Shown here one piece after another: positions 1 through 7,507 of a stretch of 25,574 bases of DNA; the stretch's first letter is position 1, and every line of letters starts with the position of its first letter. The stretch comes from a virus. The DNA is taken from positions 1 to 25,574 of IMG/VR virus record IMGVR_UViG_3300032163_001985. The stretch is one strand, 5' to 3'. Under the pieces are notes generated by a model, which was not told where the DNA came from, did not search any database, and saw nothing but the letters and a program-made list of their open reading frames with translations. Made by a program: the position numbers and the translations under genes.

Positions 1-22
1 CAATATTCCTTATATTATAACA

Positions 23-382
23 CTACCTCGTCTTCCCACACCCATTTCTCTCCCATTTATCCTTAGCCTTACCCGAAGCTATAGTTTGCCACTGCATGTT
101 TGACGGCCTATCTGCCCCGCCGCAGGCAAGCGGGATCACATGGTCTACGACATAGCCTTTACGCCCATGCGGATAACCAGAGAGTTTCCAAAATTCATGC
201 TTTGCCTCTAAGCTCCGCTTGATACTACCTCTATTCTCTTGTTTATGCTTGAGAGATTTTTGGGCATAACTGCGCTTAACGTGGATATATTTATATCTGG
301 CAGTTTTAGCGAAGCAGATTGACGGTGTGATTATAATGAGAATGATTAATAATGATATTATAGTTTTCAACCTTAATCTCAT
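23..382 (-). CDS. Secreted HNH endonuclease-like protein
   Basis: A 119-residue protein predicted to be a small exported nuclease. Residues 1-25 form a signal peptide (basic MRLRLK, a long Ile/Leu core, then ICFA before K26). The C-terminal half carries an HNH-type motif: D80-H81 in YVVDHVIPLACGG, N95 in the PSNMQWQ segment, and a lysine-rich end (KAKDKWE). The family is known for metal-dependent DNA cleavage; export to the periplasm is inferred from the signal peptide. A good Shine-Dalgarno sequence (GGAAGGAA) precedes the ATG on the minus strand. It is divergent from the phage late operon and may be a phage accessory gene or a neighbouring host gene. HNH genes often flank phage packaging genes, but those partners act in the cytoplasm, so the signal peptide argues against a packaging role. 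Confidence 0.8.
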   Translation of the reverse strand: MRLRLKTIISLLIILIIITPSICFAKTARYKYIHVKRSYAQKSLKHKQENRGSIKRSLEAKHEFWKLSGYPHGRKGYVVDHVIPLACGGADRPSNMQWQTIASGKAKDKWERNGCGKTR

Positions 383-527
383 AGTTCCTTCCGTGCTTAT
401 TGTATCATCTTTTGTTCAATGTTTTTGGTGGGTTGGACATATCTCCATCGTTATATAAGTATACTAATATATTTTTAATTAATGCAAGATATTATCAATA
501 TCCTATAAATTCCCAATCCGTTACCGT

Positions 528-557
528 TTGACAACCCGCTTAGCAGTAAACTAACAA
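528..557 (+). promoter_or_regulatory. Possible promoter for the late operon
   Basis: TTGACA at 528-533 is a perfect -35 hexamer. A weak -10 (TAACAA, 552-557) follows after 18 bases. It lies in the 203-base divergent gap between the HNH gene and the portal gene, which is otherwise AT-rich with no gene that I can see. The call rests on sequence match only. Confidence 0.35.
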
Positions 558-585
558 TATAAATTGATTATCATTATTCTTAGTT

Positions 586-3345
586 ATGGAGACAATATTG
601 TTAGACAAATATTTTCCGACATTTTCAAAAATTCTACCAAAGTTCCCCAAGAAATCTCTCCCAGCCCTTGCCGACGACGCATCATTTTTTAGAACCTCGC
701 GTATGCTGAATCTTGAGGCAGGCGCAGATTTGGCACATCCTTATCTAAGTTCTACTTCGGTTTATGCTGCGGCTCATAAGATTTCACAAAATATCTCTCA
801 AGTGCCTCTCAAGATTTATACCCAGCAATCAAAAGATAAAACAATCGAAATAACAGATGGCGCAATCTTTGATTTACTCCAATCCCCAAATATTTACATG
901 TCAAGGGAACAATTAATTGAATCCACGATTTTATACCTGCTCCTCAATGGTGAGGCTTTCTGGATATTAGACGGCAGGGATAACGTAACGAAGCTGCCTC
1001 AAGAGATTTGGTGTTTAGACCCAGCAAGATTTAATCCAATACAGAACAATCAAGGAATTTTGACAGGCTGGGCATATCGTAATGCAAATAAAACAATTCA
1101 GCTGAATACATGGGAAGTTATTCAATTTAAATTTCTAAATCCTTATTCTGAGCTAAGAGGTCTAAGCCCTCTGACATCCGCAGGATATTTTATCCAACTG
1201 GAAGTCTTCGCCTCTCAATTCAACGCCTCATTCTTTAAAAACGGCGCTAACTTCGGCGGGTCTCTGCAAACAGACAAACGCCTGACAGACGACCAGTTTA
1301 AACGTTTGATTGCTCAATTTGAAAACCGACACTCTGGAGTATCAAGGGCGCATAAGATAGCAATCCTTGAAGACGGCATTAAATTCATTGAAAATCGTTT
1401 ATCTCAAAAAGACATGGATTTCAATAATCTTTACAAGATAGCGCGTCAAAACATATTCGCTGCCCTGAATGTAAACTCTGTAGTGCTTGGAATGTATGAG
1501 GATGTCAAGAGTTACGAAGGCATCAAGACAGCGCATAAAACCTATTGGCAGGAATGTCTGATTCCTAAGATGAACATGATAACCAATAAACTTGATCACG
1601 GTCTATTCAAAGATATTGAAGGTGGTAAGTTCTGGCTTAGTTTTGATTTGTCGCAGGTATCTGCCCTTCATGAAGACTTTGACGAGAAGGTCGCTCAAGC
1701 GAAAACGCTTGTTGAGGCAGGTTTTGACGGTAATCAGATTAATGAACTGCTTGGTCTTGGTTTTGGTGAGGGGGCTTGGAGTCCGAAGTTTCCTAAAATC
1801 CAAGAGCTGCAATCTGCTGATATGTCCAAGACGATAGAGCCAGAATTTATAAAAAACAAGATACCCCGTCAGGCAGAGCCTGCCACCCCTTTTAAAAAAG
1901 GGGAATTAGAAGCAAAGGCAGCTAATGTTGACGATAAAAAGCATATCCTTGACGCTTATCTTGAGAGAATGCGCAGTGAATTTAACTCAGACTGGCTGTT
2001 TAATCCTGTTTTGGAATTATTGAATAAATGTACGGATTTAAAAGAGTTTGGAGATAAAGTAATAGATTGTTTTGGTTATTTTGATAATAAACTATCAGAT
2101 TTGTTAAGTTTAGCCAATGCAGCTTCTTTCATGGCTGGCAGGTATCAAGTACATTTACATAATCAACAGCAGTTAAATCAAACCAAGATGATAACTAAAG
2201 GCGCAGAGGTTAATTATTTTGATTTGCCGTTTGAAGAGGCTATTAAATTTTTTCAAGACAAAATTGAAATGACATCAAGTGATTATCACTCAATGATGGC
2301 TGAGGAACATCTAAAGGGCTTTACAATAGCAGGGATGATGAATTCAGATATGTTAGCAGACACAAAAAAAGCAGTCGAAAAAGGGCTTGTTGATGGAACA
2401 ACGCTTCATGAGTTCCGCAAAGATTTTAGCAATATAATAGACAAATACGGCTGGGAATATAAAGGTAATTCAATATGGCGGGCTGATACAATTTTTAGGA
2501 CTAATATGAATACATCATTTGCAGTTGGCAGGTATAAGCAGCAGAAAGAAGTTTCATATATATTGAATATTAAGAAATATATCACAGCAGGTGATGATAG
2601 AGTCAGGGATGAACATGCAAGATGGGATGGTGTAACTCTGCCCTTCGATGATCCATGGTGGGATAACCACGAACCGCCTGTTGACCCGCCCTATAATTGC
2701 AGGTGCAGCACTTTAACGTATATGGAGGGTACTGTACCAATTAAAGAAGCCCCGGAAGATGATATTCCTCAAACCAGCCACATAAAAGACGCATGGTGGG
2801 AGCAGCCATCAGAACAGGCAATGGCGGATTGGGAAAAGCAAGGCACTGGAGCATGGGAATATTTAACGCCTACAGATACTGTTGATAAGGATATTAATCT
2901 AAACGCTAATGATTTAAATACTATAGACAAAATAGATGACAGGGATGATTTGAGAGATTATATTGCAGCTCAGATTGGCGGAGACAAAAAGATATATTCT
3001 TTTATCAAGGATGAGTTCAAGTCTTCTTTGCTTGTTAATGCAAAGGTATTAAGCGAACATTTGGATTTAGATAGAACGCCTTACCTTCCATATTTTTTTG
3101 ATTCAGTTAATGATCCCGATGAGATATGGAGTTCAGTAGAAAGGAACAAGTTATCAGGGGCGATTGAATTAAGGCAAAGGACGATCAAAGGTTATGAGAT
3201 TGGTGATGAAAAAGATAAATACCTTATAAGTGTCTTTCAGTCAAGGGACGGAAAACTGGAATCTTGGACGATGATTCCTACATCAAATAAAAAATATATG
3301 CAGAAACAACGCATAGGCAGGCTGATATGGTCAAAAGAGGATTAA
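586..3345 (+). CDS. Portal-MuF-PBECR2 fusion protein
   Basis: A 919-residue fusion of three phage parts. Residues about 30-400 match the HK97-type portal family (the dodecameric DNA gate of the head). Residues about 590-715 match the Mu gpF/MuF head morphogenesis domain, with the typical ITAGDDRVRDEHA segment and PPYNCRC near residue 704. Residues about 810-919 resemble PBECR2, a barnase/EndoU/colicin E5-D/RelE-like nuclease family found at the end of MuF proteins, with conserved-looking ERNKLSG and RQRIGRLIW. Portal and MuF are usually separate genes; here a linker encoded by two palindromes (1872-1903) joins them. MuF proteins are thought to enter the cell with the DNA, so a nuclease tail could act as an injected effector; that is inference. 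The start is uncertain: the ATG at 586 has no Shine-Dalgarno, whereas TTG at 598 follows GGAG at 588-591 with 6 bases between. Confidence 0.9.
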   Translation: METILLDKYFPTFSKILPKFPKKSLPALADDASFFRTSRMLNLEAGADLAHPYLSSTSVYAAAHKISQNISQVPLKIYTQQSKDKTIEITDGAIFDLLQSPNIYMSREQLIESTILYLLLNGEAFWILDGRDNVTKLPQEIWCLDPARFNPIQNNQGILTGWAYRNANKTIQLNTWEVIQFKFLNPYSELRGLSPLTSAGYFIQLEVFASQFNASFFKNGANFGGSLQTDKRLTDDQFKRLIAQFENRHSGVSRAHKIAILEDGIKFIENRLSQKDMDFNNLYKIARQNIFAALNVNSVVLGMYEDVKSYEGIKTAHKTYWQECLIPKMNMITNKLDHGLFKDIEGGKFWLSFDLSQVSALHEDFDEKVAQAKTLVEAGFDGNQINELLGLGFGEGAWSPKFPKIQELQSADMSKTIEPEFIKNKIPRQAEPATPFKKGELEAKAANVDDKKHILDAYLERMRSEFNSDWLFNPVLELLNKCTDLKEFGDKVIDCFGYFDNKLSDLLSLANAASFMAGRYQVHLHNQQQLNQTKMITKGAEVNYFDLPFEEAIKFFQDKIEMTSSDYHSMMAEEHLKGFTIAGMMNSDMLADTKKAVEKGLVDGTTLHEFRKDFSNIIDKYGWEYKGNSIWRADTIFRTNMNTSFAVGRYKQQKEVSYILNIKKYITAGDDRVRDEHARWDGVTLPFDDPWWDNHEPPVDPPYNCRCSTLTYMEGTVPIKEAPEDDIPQTSHIKDAWWEQPSEQAMADWEKQGTGAWEYLTPTDTVDKDINLNANDLNTIDKIDDRDDLRDYIAAQIGGDKKIYSFIKDEFKSSLLVNAKVLSEHLDLDRTPYLPYFFDSVNDPDEIWSSVERNKLSGAIELRQRTIKGYEIGDEKDKYLISVFQSRDGKLESWTMIPTSNKKYMQKQRIGRLIWSKED
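1872..1903. repeat. Two adjacent palindromes inside the portal-MuF gene
   Basis: GGCAG-AGC-CTGCC (1872-1884) is followed at once by CCCCTTTT-AA-AAAAGGGG (1886-1903). They encode about residues 430-440, the flexible link between the portal and MuF domains, without breaking the frame. Short hairpins of this kind are usually intergenic in bacterial chromosomes, so this looks like a repeat that landed in, or helped create, the fusion joint. Confidence 0.75.
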
Positions 3346-3380
3346 TTGACCCTCACTCCCTCCTCAGCAGGGCGGGTGTC

Positions 3381-3441
3381 ACATATCGTATAACGAAGCT
3401 GGGTTCTAACGATATGTTAGTTACTAATCAATACTAACATA
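3381..3441. repeat. Two overlapping, mutually exclusive hairpins
   Basis: ACATATCGT (3381-3389) pairs with ACGATATGT (3409-3417), and TATGTTAGT (3413-3421) pairs with ACTAACATA (3433-3441). The arms share 3413-3417, so only one hairpin can form at a time. They occupy the 119-base gap before the gpG-like gene, whose Shine-Dalgarno (AAGGAG) follows. No T-run marks a terminator. Confidence 0.5.
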
Positions 3442-3464
3442 ATCATAAGGAGAAGTAAAGAAAA

Positions 3465-3956
3465 ATGGGCGGAGTAACAATAAATGTTGAGATAAAAGAT
3501 GAAGCAGTAAGGCAATTATTTGCAGATATTCAAGGAAGATTGAGGGATTTATCTCCTGCATTAAAGATTATTGGTGAGATTGTGAGGACGTCTATAGCTG
3601 AAAACTTTCTTGCAGGCGGAAGACCTACAGCATGGAAACCGTCAATCCGTTCATCAATGTCAGGTGGTAATACATTGATTGATACAAAGATATTGATGAA
3701 CTCATTGACAGTTAAGCCAATTGATAATGATACAGTTGCAGTTGGCACAACTGTAGATTACGCCGCAATCCATCAGTTTGGAGGCACAATAAGCGCAATA
3801 AATGCAAAATATCTTAAATTTATGAGAGGCGGAAAAGGAACGCCTTGGGCAAGCAAGCAGTCAGTAACTATCCCAGCACGCCCTTTTATGATGATACAGG
3901 ACAGAGATTGGCAGACGATGGCAGCCGCTATTCGCAAGTATATATTAACGTCTTGA
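3465..3956 (+). CDS. Phage virion morphogenesis protein (Mu gpG / P2 gpS family)
   Basis: A 163-residue protein matching the phage virion morphogenesis/tail completion family. The centre has the family's DTKILMNSL stretch (usually DTG.L..S) and the TTVDYAAIHQFGGTI segment (YA..HQFGG is the best signature), followed by an IPARPFMMI tail. Members act in head completion or head-tail joining. In Mu-like phages this gene follows the MuF gene, as it does here after the fused portal-MuF. An AAGGAG ribosome site precedes the ATG. The stop codon (3954-3956) lies inside the left terminus of the first intergenic inverted-repeat element, so the last codons may come from the element. Confidence 0.85.
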   Translation: MGGVTINVEIKDEAVRQLFADIQGRLRDLSPALKIIGEIVRTSIAENFLAGGRPTAWKPSIRSSMSGGNTLIDTKILMNSLTVKPIDNDTVAVGTTVDYAAIHQFGGTISAINAKYLKFMRGGKGTPWASKQSVTIPARPFMMIQDRDWQTMAAAIRKYILTS

Positions 3957-4163
3957 ACCAAGATTAATGAAAGAAATTTAAGATTTAAGATTAAATGAAG
4001 AAATTTAAGATTTATGATTTAAGATTTATGATTTAACAGCATTCAAAAAAACTGATAATCTTTTAAATCTTTTTTTAAGTCTTTTTTTAAATCATAAATC
4101 TTAAATCATAAATCATAAATTTCTTCATTAAATCTTGGTTCAGATAATAACTTAACGGAGGTA
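3946..4163. repeat. Heptad inverted-repeat element, copy 1 (core orientation A)
   Basis: One of the two longest-ended copies. It begins TAACGTCTTGAACCA (3946-3960), continues with heptad units AAGATTT/ATGATTT, has the core AGCATTCAAAAAAACTGA... at 4038-4069, then the complementary arm (AAATCAT/AAATCTT units), and ends AATCTTGGTTCAGA just before GGAGGTA, the Shine-Dalgarno of the capsid gene. The ends are inverted repeats of each other (GAACCAAGATT / AATCTTGGTTC). It overlaps the stop codon of the gpG-like gene. Confidence 0.9.
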
Positions 4164-4169
4164 ACACAA

Positions 4170-5330
4170 ATGGAAGTTTTAGACGCATTGAAAGAAACAA
4201 ACGACCTTGTCAATAAAAGATTTGACAGAATCGAACAAGAACACGACGCAAGACTCAAGGCATTAGAGATGGGAAGCAAGGAAAGAAGGGTATCCGTATC
4301 AGGGCTTGAAGATGAAAAAGAAAGGTTTTCTATGTCAAAAGCCGTCATCGCAATCACGACAGGCGATTGGACAAACGCAGGATTTGAAAAGTCAGTATTT
4401 GAGGAAACCCGCAAAAAGGCAGCATCAGTCGGCAGCGACAGCGCAGGCGGCTTTATTGTGCCTATTCAGTATCTTGGCGATAATTTCATTGAACTATTAA
4501 GACCAAACAGCACAGTTATCCAGATGGGCGCAACCGTGCTTAACGGCTTAGTAGGGTCACCTGTTGAGATTCCAAAGCAGTTAAGCGGAGCTACAGCTTA
4601 CTGGATTGACGAGAATGCAAGCATTACAGACAGCCAGCAGAGTTATGGACAGTTAAACCTTAGACCACACTCTTTAGGCGCAGTCGTGATACTGTCTAAC
4701 AGATTTTTAAGAATGGCAAATCCATCTGCTGATAAGATGATCACACAAGACATAACTAAGGTTATGGCATTGGCAGTAGACCTTGCAGCATTAGCAGGAA
4801 CTGGAATAGGCGCTCAGCCTGTAGGGATAAAAAATACTGTTGGCGTTGGTTCTCTTGCAATCGGAGTTAATGGCGGCACGTTTGATTATGTTCAGGCGCA
4901 GAACATGGAAGGGCTCTTAGAAGACGCAAACGCTCTAAGAGGCAAATTAGGTTATATCATGTCTCCTGCGGTTAAAAGAGTATTAAAGAAGCAGAAAGTA
5001 CACTTCTTTAGCGGAGATACCAAAGGCTATCCATTAGGCGTTGTATCTGATGAGCAGTTGAAGTCATATCTTGGTTATGATTTTATGACCACAACACAAC
5101 TGCCTAACACAGCAACCAAAGGCGCTGGCACAGGCTTATCCACTGTCATCTTTGGTAATTTTGAAGAGCTCATCCTTGCTAACTGGGGAGATATAGAGAT
5201 TCTGGCAAGCAAAGAAACTTCTAACGCCTTTACTACTAACCAGACTTACATAAGGATTATACAAGAGACCGATATTGGCATTAGACATGCTGAGAGCTTT
5301 GCAGTATGTAACGACGCAGTATCTGCATAA
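4170..5330 (+). CDS. HK97-fold major capsid protein
   Basis: A 386-residue protein of the HK97-type major capsid family, the shell subunit of the phage head. Residues 1 to about 80 are charged and helical, as in the delta/scaffold region removed by the prohead protease. From about residue 90 the family pattern appears: SAGGFIVPIQYLGDNFIELL, then the ATAYWIDENASITDSQ segment and the LRPHSLGAVVILSNRFL strand, the helical DITKVMALAVDLAALAGTG region, and late strands around DIEILASKET. The matching protease is encoded two genes downstream. A strong GGAGG site (4157-4161) supplied at the right edge of repeat copy 1 sets the start. The gene is intact and of usual length. No cleavage site can be placed from sequence alone. 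Confidence 0.93.
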   Translation: MEVLDALKETNDLVNKRFDRIEQEHDARLKALEMGSKERRVSVSGLEDEKERFSMSKAVIAITTGDWTNAGFEKSVFEETRKKAASVGSDSAGGFIVPIQYLGDNFIELLRPNSTVIQMGATVLNGLVGSPVEIPKQLSGATAYWIDENASITDSQQSYGQLNLRPHSLGAVVILSNRFLRMANPSADKMITQDITKVMALAVDLAALAGTGIGAQPVGIKNTVGVGSLAIGVNGGTFDYVQAQNMEGLLEDANALRGKLGYIMSPAVKRVLKKQKVHFFSGDTKGYPLGVVSDEQLKSYLGYDFMTTTQLPNTATKGAGTGLSTVIFGNFEELILANWGDIEILASKETSNAFTTNQTYIRIIQETDIGIRHAESFAVCNDAVSA

Positions 5331-5335
5331 TTGAC

Positions 5336-5474
5336 TAATGAAAGAAATTTAAGATTTATGATTTAAGATTTATGATTTAAAAGCATTCAAAAAAACTGAT
5401 AATCTTTTAAATCTTTTCTTAAATCTTTTTTTAAATCTTAAATCATAAATCATAAATCATAAATTTTAAATTAA
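5336..5474. repeat. Heptad inverted-repeat element, copy 2 (orientation A)
   Basis: The left end TAATGAAAGAAATTTAAG starts six bases after the capsid stop codon. The core is at 5382-5413. The right arm of AAATCTT/AAATCAT units runs to about 5474, where a separate small hairpin begins. Confidence 0.88.
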
Positions 5475-5475
5475 C

Positions 5476-5498
5476 AGGGCAGCGTTTGAACCTGCCCT
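5476..5498 (+). promoter_or_regulatory. Hairpin in the leader of the decoration-like gene
   Basis: AGGGCAG (5476-5482), a 9-base loop, then CTGCCCT (5492-5498) form a 7-bp GC-rich hairpin. The Shine-Dalgarno AAGGAG follows before the ATG at 5518. It may be part of a chromosomal repeat or a weak attenuator; a run of A rather than T follows, so it is not a standard terminator. Confidence 0.5.
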
Positions 5499-5517
5499 TA
5501 TAAAAAAGGAGAAAAAC

Positions 5518-6249
5518 ATGCGCGATATTTCACAGAACATAGCAGTCAAAAACGCAATGTCTGGTCAGACAATCAATACCGGAAGTTTAACCAGCGGAAA
5601 CGGTCATGATATTGGTGACTTTAGCTCAATATGCGCAGCTCTTATGCTTGGAGGCTTCACGCCTTCAGCAACTACAGCAATATCATCCCTTGTACAGCTG
5701 CAGTCTTCCGCAGACGGAATAACCTTTGCAGACGTATCTGGAGTTAATCAGACCAATGTCATCAGCAACAAAAGACAGACGATTACCTTATCAACCGACT
5801 TGATAACAGGCAATGTTGTAGATATGAATATCACCCTCTACAATAACAAGCCTTGGGCATATGCCTTAGCAATGCCGCCTATAACATTCGGCACAGACCA
5901 TGCAACCACAAGGGCAGCTATTGTTTCTCAGTTGAATACTACCTTTGGCTCTATATTGACAGCTACAGCATCAGGCGACGTTATAACTCTGACTGCAAAT
6001 CAGGCAGGCGTTGACTTCAATGTTAATTCATGCGCAGTAACCCTTGGAGCGACTCAGCCAACAGTAGTAATTGCAACCAGCAACGCATTTTCAGGCTCTG
6101 GAGTTATGAAGTTTGATATTAACGCTAATTCAATAGCTAACCGTTATATCAGATTTAATGTTACCCACACCATAACAGGCGGTGGCTCTGCTCTTCAGAC
6201 CAGTATGGCAGTTATATGTTATGGAGCGCATAATTTACCAGTTGCATAG
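5518..6249 (+). CDS. Putative capsid decoration / structural protein
   Basis: A 243-residue beta-rich protein directly after the capsid gene. The first part (MSGQTINTGSLTSGNGHDIG, then SLVQLQSSADGITFADVSG) and the last part (RYIRFNVTHTITGGGSALQ, ICYGAHNLPVA) resemble small phage structural proteins that often follow the capsid gene, in which a measured-value-like beta domain ends in a YIR..VT..G strand. Residues about 105-195 look like an inserted domain, with TTRAAIVSQLNTTFGS and the DVITLTANQAGVDFNVN stretch, a pattern seen in other phage surface proteins. Position and composition suggest a head decoration protein, but this is inference. An AAAAAGGAG site sets the start. Confidence 0.55.
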   Translation: MRDISQNIAVKNAMSGQTINTGSLTSGNGHDIGDFSSICAALMLGGFTPSATTAISSLVQLQSSADGITFADVSGVNQTNVISNKRQTITLSTDLITGNVVDMNITLYNNKPWAYALAMPPITFGTDHATTRAAIVSQLNTTFGSILTATASGDVITLTANQAGVDFNVNSCAVTLGATQPTVVIATSNAFSGSGVMKFDINANSIANRYIRFNVTHTITGGGSALQTSMAVICYGAHNLPVA

Positions 6250-6258
6250 TACATAAAT

Positions 6259-6313
6259 ATTGGTCTTAGACCAATTGAGCGGGGGGCAAAAAGTCCTCCT
6301 TGAGCCTCCCGCT
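6259..6313 (+). terminator. Tandem hairpins after the decoration-like gene
   Basis: ATTGGTC-TTA-GACCAAT (6259-6275) is followed by AGCGGG (6278-6283) pairing with CCCGCT (6308-6313) around a loop of about 24 bases. The positions just downstream of a stop codon fit a terminator or an RNA-stabilising structure, but only a short mixed A/T stretch follows and no clear U-tract is present. Confidence 0.4.
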
Positions 6314-6493
6314 TGAATTAATTTAAGATTCAATGAAGAAATTTATGATTTATGATTTATGATTTATGATTTAAAAAAAGATTAAAGAAAAAGATTTAAA
6401 AGATTATCAGTTTTTTTGAATGCTGTTAAATCATAAATCTTAAATCTTAAATTTCTTCATTAAATCATAAATCATAAATCTTAAATTAATTCA
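6314..6493. repeat. Heptad inverted-repeat element, copy 3 (orientation B)
   Basis: It has a clean 17-base terminal inverted repeat: TGAATTAATTTAAGATT at the left end and AATCTTAAATTAATTCA at the right. The left arm has four ATGATTT units, the core is at 6393-6424 in the opposite orientation to copy 1, and the right arm holds AAATCAT/AAATCTT units with an internal TTTCTTCATT. The Shine-Dalgarno CGGAG of the protease gene lies immediately beyond the right end. Confidence 0.9.
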
Positions 6494-6507
6494 CACGGAG
6501 ATAGACA

Positions 6508-7506
6508 ATGAATAAAACGTATAAACGTTTAAAAGGTGTCATCAAATCAGTAGACACAACCAACTACACAGTTGACGCCGTTATATCGTCATCCGCAGTT
6601 GACAGATATAACGAGGTAATAGCCATAGACGCATGGAAAGATGGGCTTGTTGAGTATATGAAGCACCCTGTGCTTCTAACATCTCATGATTACTCAGAGC
6701 TTACCAGCCAGATAGGCATAGCCCTTTCAATCGGCATTGTAGGGAATGAACTAATCGCAAAGTTTAAATATTTTGTAGGCGAAGGCAACCCAGAGGCAGA
6801 TTGGGCGTTTAACCTTGCAAGTAAAGGACAGGCAGCTTATTCAGTAGGCTTTGAATCCCTTGCCTCAGAGACTCCAAGCGAGGATATTAATGGAGTTGAC
6901 GTAGAAAGGATTTATACAAAGGTAAATCTGCTTGAGGTATCACAGGTGTTGATTCCTGCAAATCCAGAGGCCCTGCAAAAGGTAAAACAGTTGATTGCAG
7001 ATTTTGAAGACGCAAAGGATGAGATTGTTCCAGCCCTGAAAACTGCAAGGCAAGTTATTGAAGAGTATGCAGATGTAATGGGCTGGCACCACTCTATCAG
7101 AGAAAGTCTTTTTCCAGGCGGACAGAAAGAAAAAACAGCGGATGTAGAGAAGAAATCACGACATCAATTAAGCGCTGGAATAGATATAGCAATTGATAAA
7201 TTGATAGAAATTCAAGACGGTATAAATAATTTGGAAGCGGAGGCTAAAATGGAAGAGAAAAAGAAGACAGATACAACCCTTGAAGATAGGATAAAAGAGC
7301 TGGAAGTCTGCATTAAGGATTTGGATAAAAGGATTATGGAATTAGAGTCTCAAAATGCAAAACTTGAGAAGTCATTATCTGCGCATTTTATATTTACATG
7401 CAGTCATCTTGATAGTCTTGACTCAAGGCTTAAAAATGCTGATCATGATTTTGATAAACAATTCATCGATGACTTAAAAACCCTTAATTTGAGGTTAAAA
7501 CTCTAA
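6508..7506 (+). CDS. HK97-type prohead protease (U35) with C-terminal coiled coil
   Basis: A 332-residue protein. Residues 1 to about 165 match the caudovirus prohead protease family, which trims the capsid protein during head maturation. Visible catalytic candidates are H60 in LLTSHDYSE and S112 in QAAYSVGFES. The family-typical LLEVSQVLIPANPEA follows at 141-155. Residues about 170-247 are helical, and 248-332 form a strongly charged coiled coil (DRIKELEVCIKDLDKRIMEL) that could serve as a scaffold. The gene is downstream of the capsid gene, whereas portal-protease-capsid is the commoner order. The ATG follows CGGAG at the edge of repeat copy 3. An internal start may give a separate scaffold product (7249-7506). 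Confidence 0.88.
   Translation: MNKTYKRLKGVIKSVDTTNYTVDAVISSSAVDRYNEVIAIDAWKDGLVEYMKHPVLLTSHDYSELTSQIGIALSIGIVGNELIAKFKYFVGEGNPEADWAFNLASKGQAAYSVGFESLASETPSEDINGVDVERIYTKVNLLEVSQVLIPANPEALQKVKQLIADFEDAKDEIVPALKTARQVIEEYADVMGWHHSIRESLFPGGQKEKTADVEKKSRHQLSAGIDIAIDKLIEIQDGINNLEAEAKMEEKKKTDTTLEDRIKELEVCIKDLDKRIMELESQNAKLEKSLSAHFIFTCSHLDSLDSRLKNADHDFDKQFIDDLKTLNLRLKL
7249..7506 (+). CDS. Possible nested scaffold protein from an internal start
   Basis: Within the protease gene, ATG at 7249 (residue 248, in frame) follows GGAGG at 7239-7243 with a 5-base spacer, a stronger ribosome site than many in this window. It would yield an 85-residue, highly charged coiled-coil protein ending at the same stop. 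Lambda C/Nu3 is the known precedent: a protease whose C-terminal part is also made alone as scaffold. Here the match to Shine-Dalgarno could also be chance from Glu-Ala-Glu codons. The product is predicted, not shown. Confidence 0.4.
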   Translation: MEEKKKTDTTLEDRIKELEVCIKDLDKRIMELESQNAKLEKSLSAHFIFTCSHLDSLDSRLKNADHDFDKQFIDDLKTLNLRLKL

Positions 7507-7507
7507 G

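Noticed and set aside
383-585. Phage attachment site or tRNA in the left intergenic region
   Set aside because: No tRNA-like cloverleaf or direct repeat was seen; the region is AT-rich with only a promoter-like match.
4106-4414. Minus-strand open frame overlapping the capsid gene start
   Set aside because: Its translation mirrors the capsid helix region and repeat arm (Ser/Leu-rich); no ribosome site.
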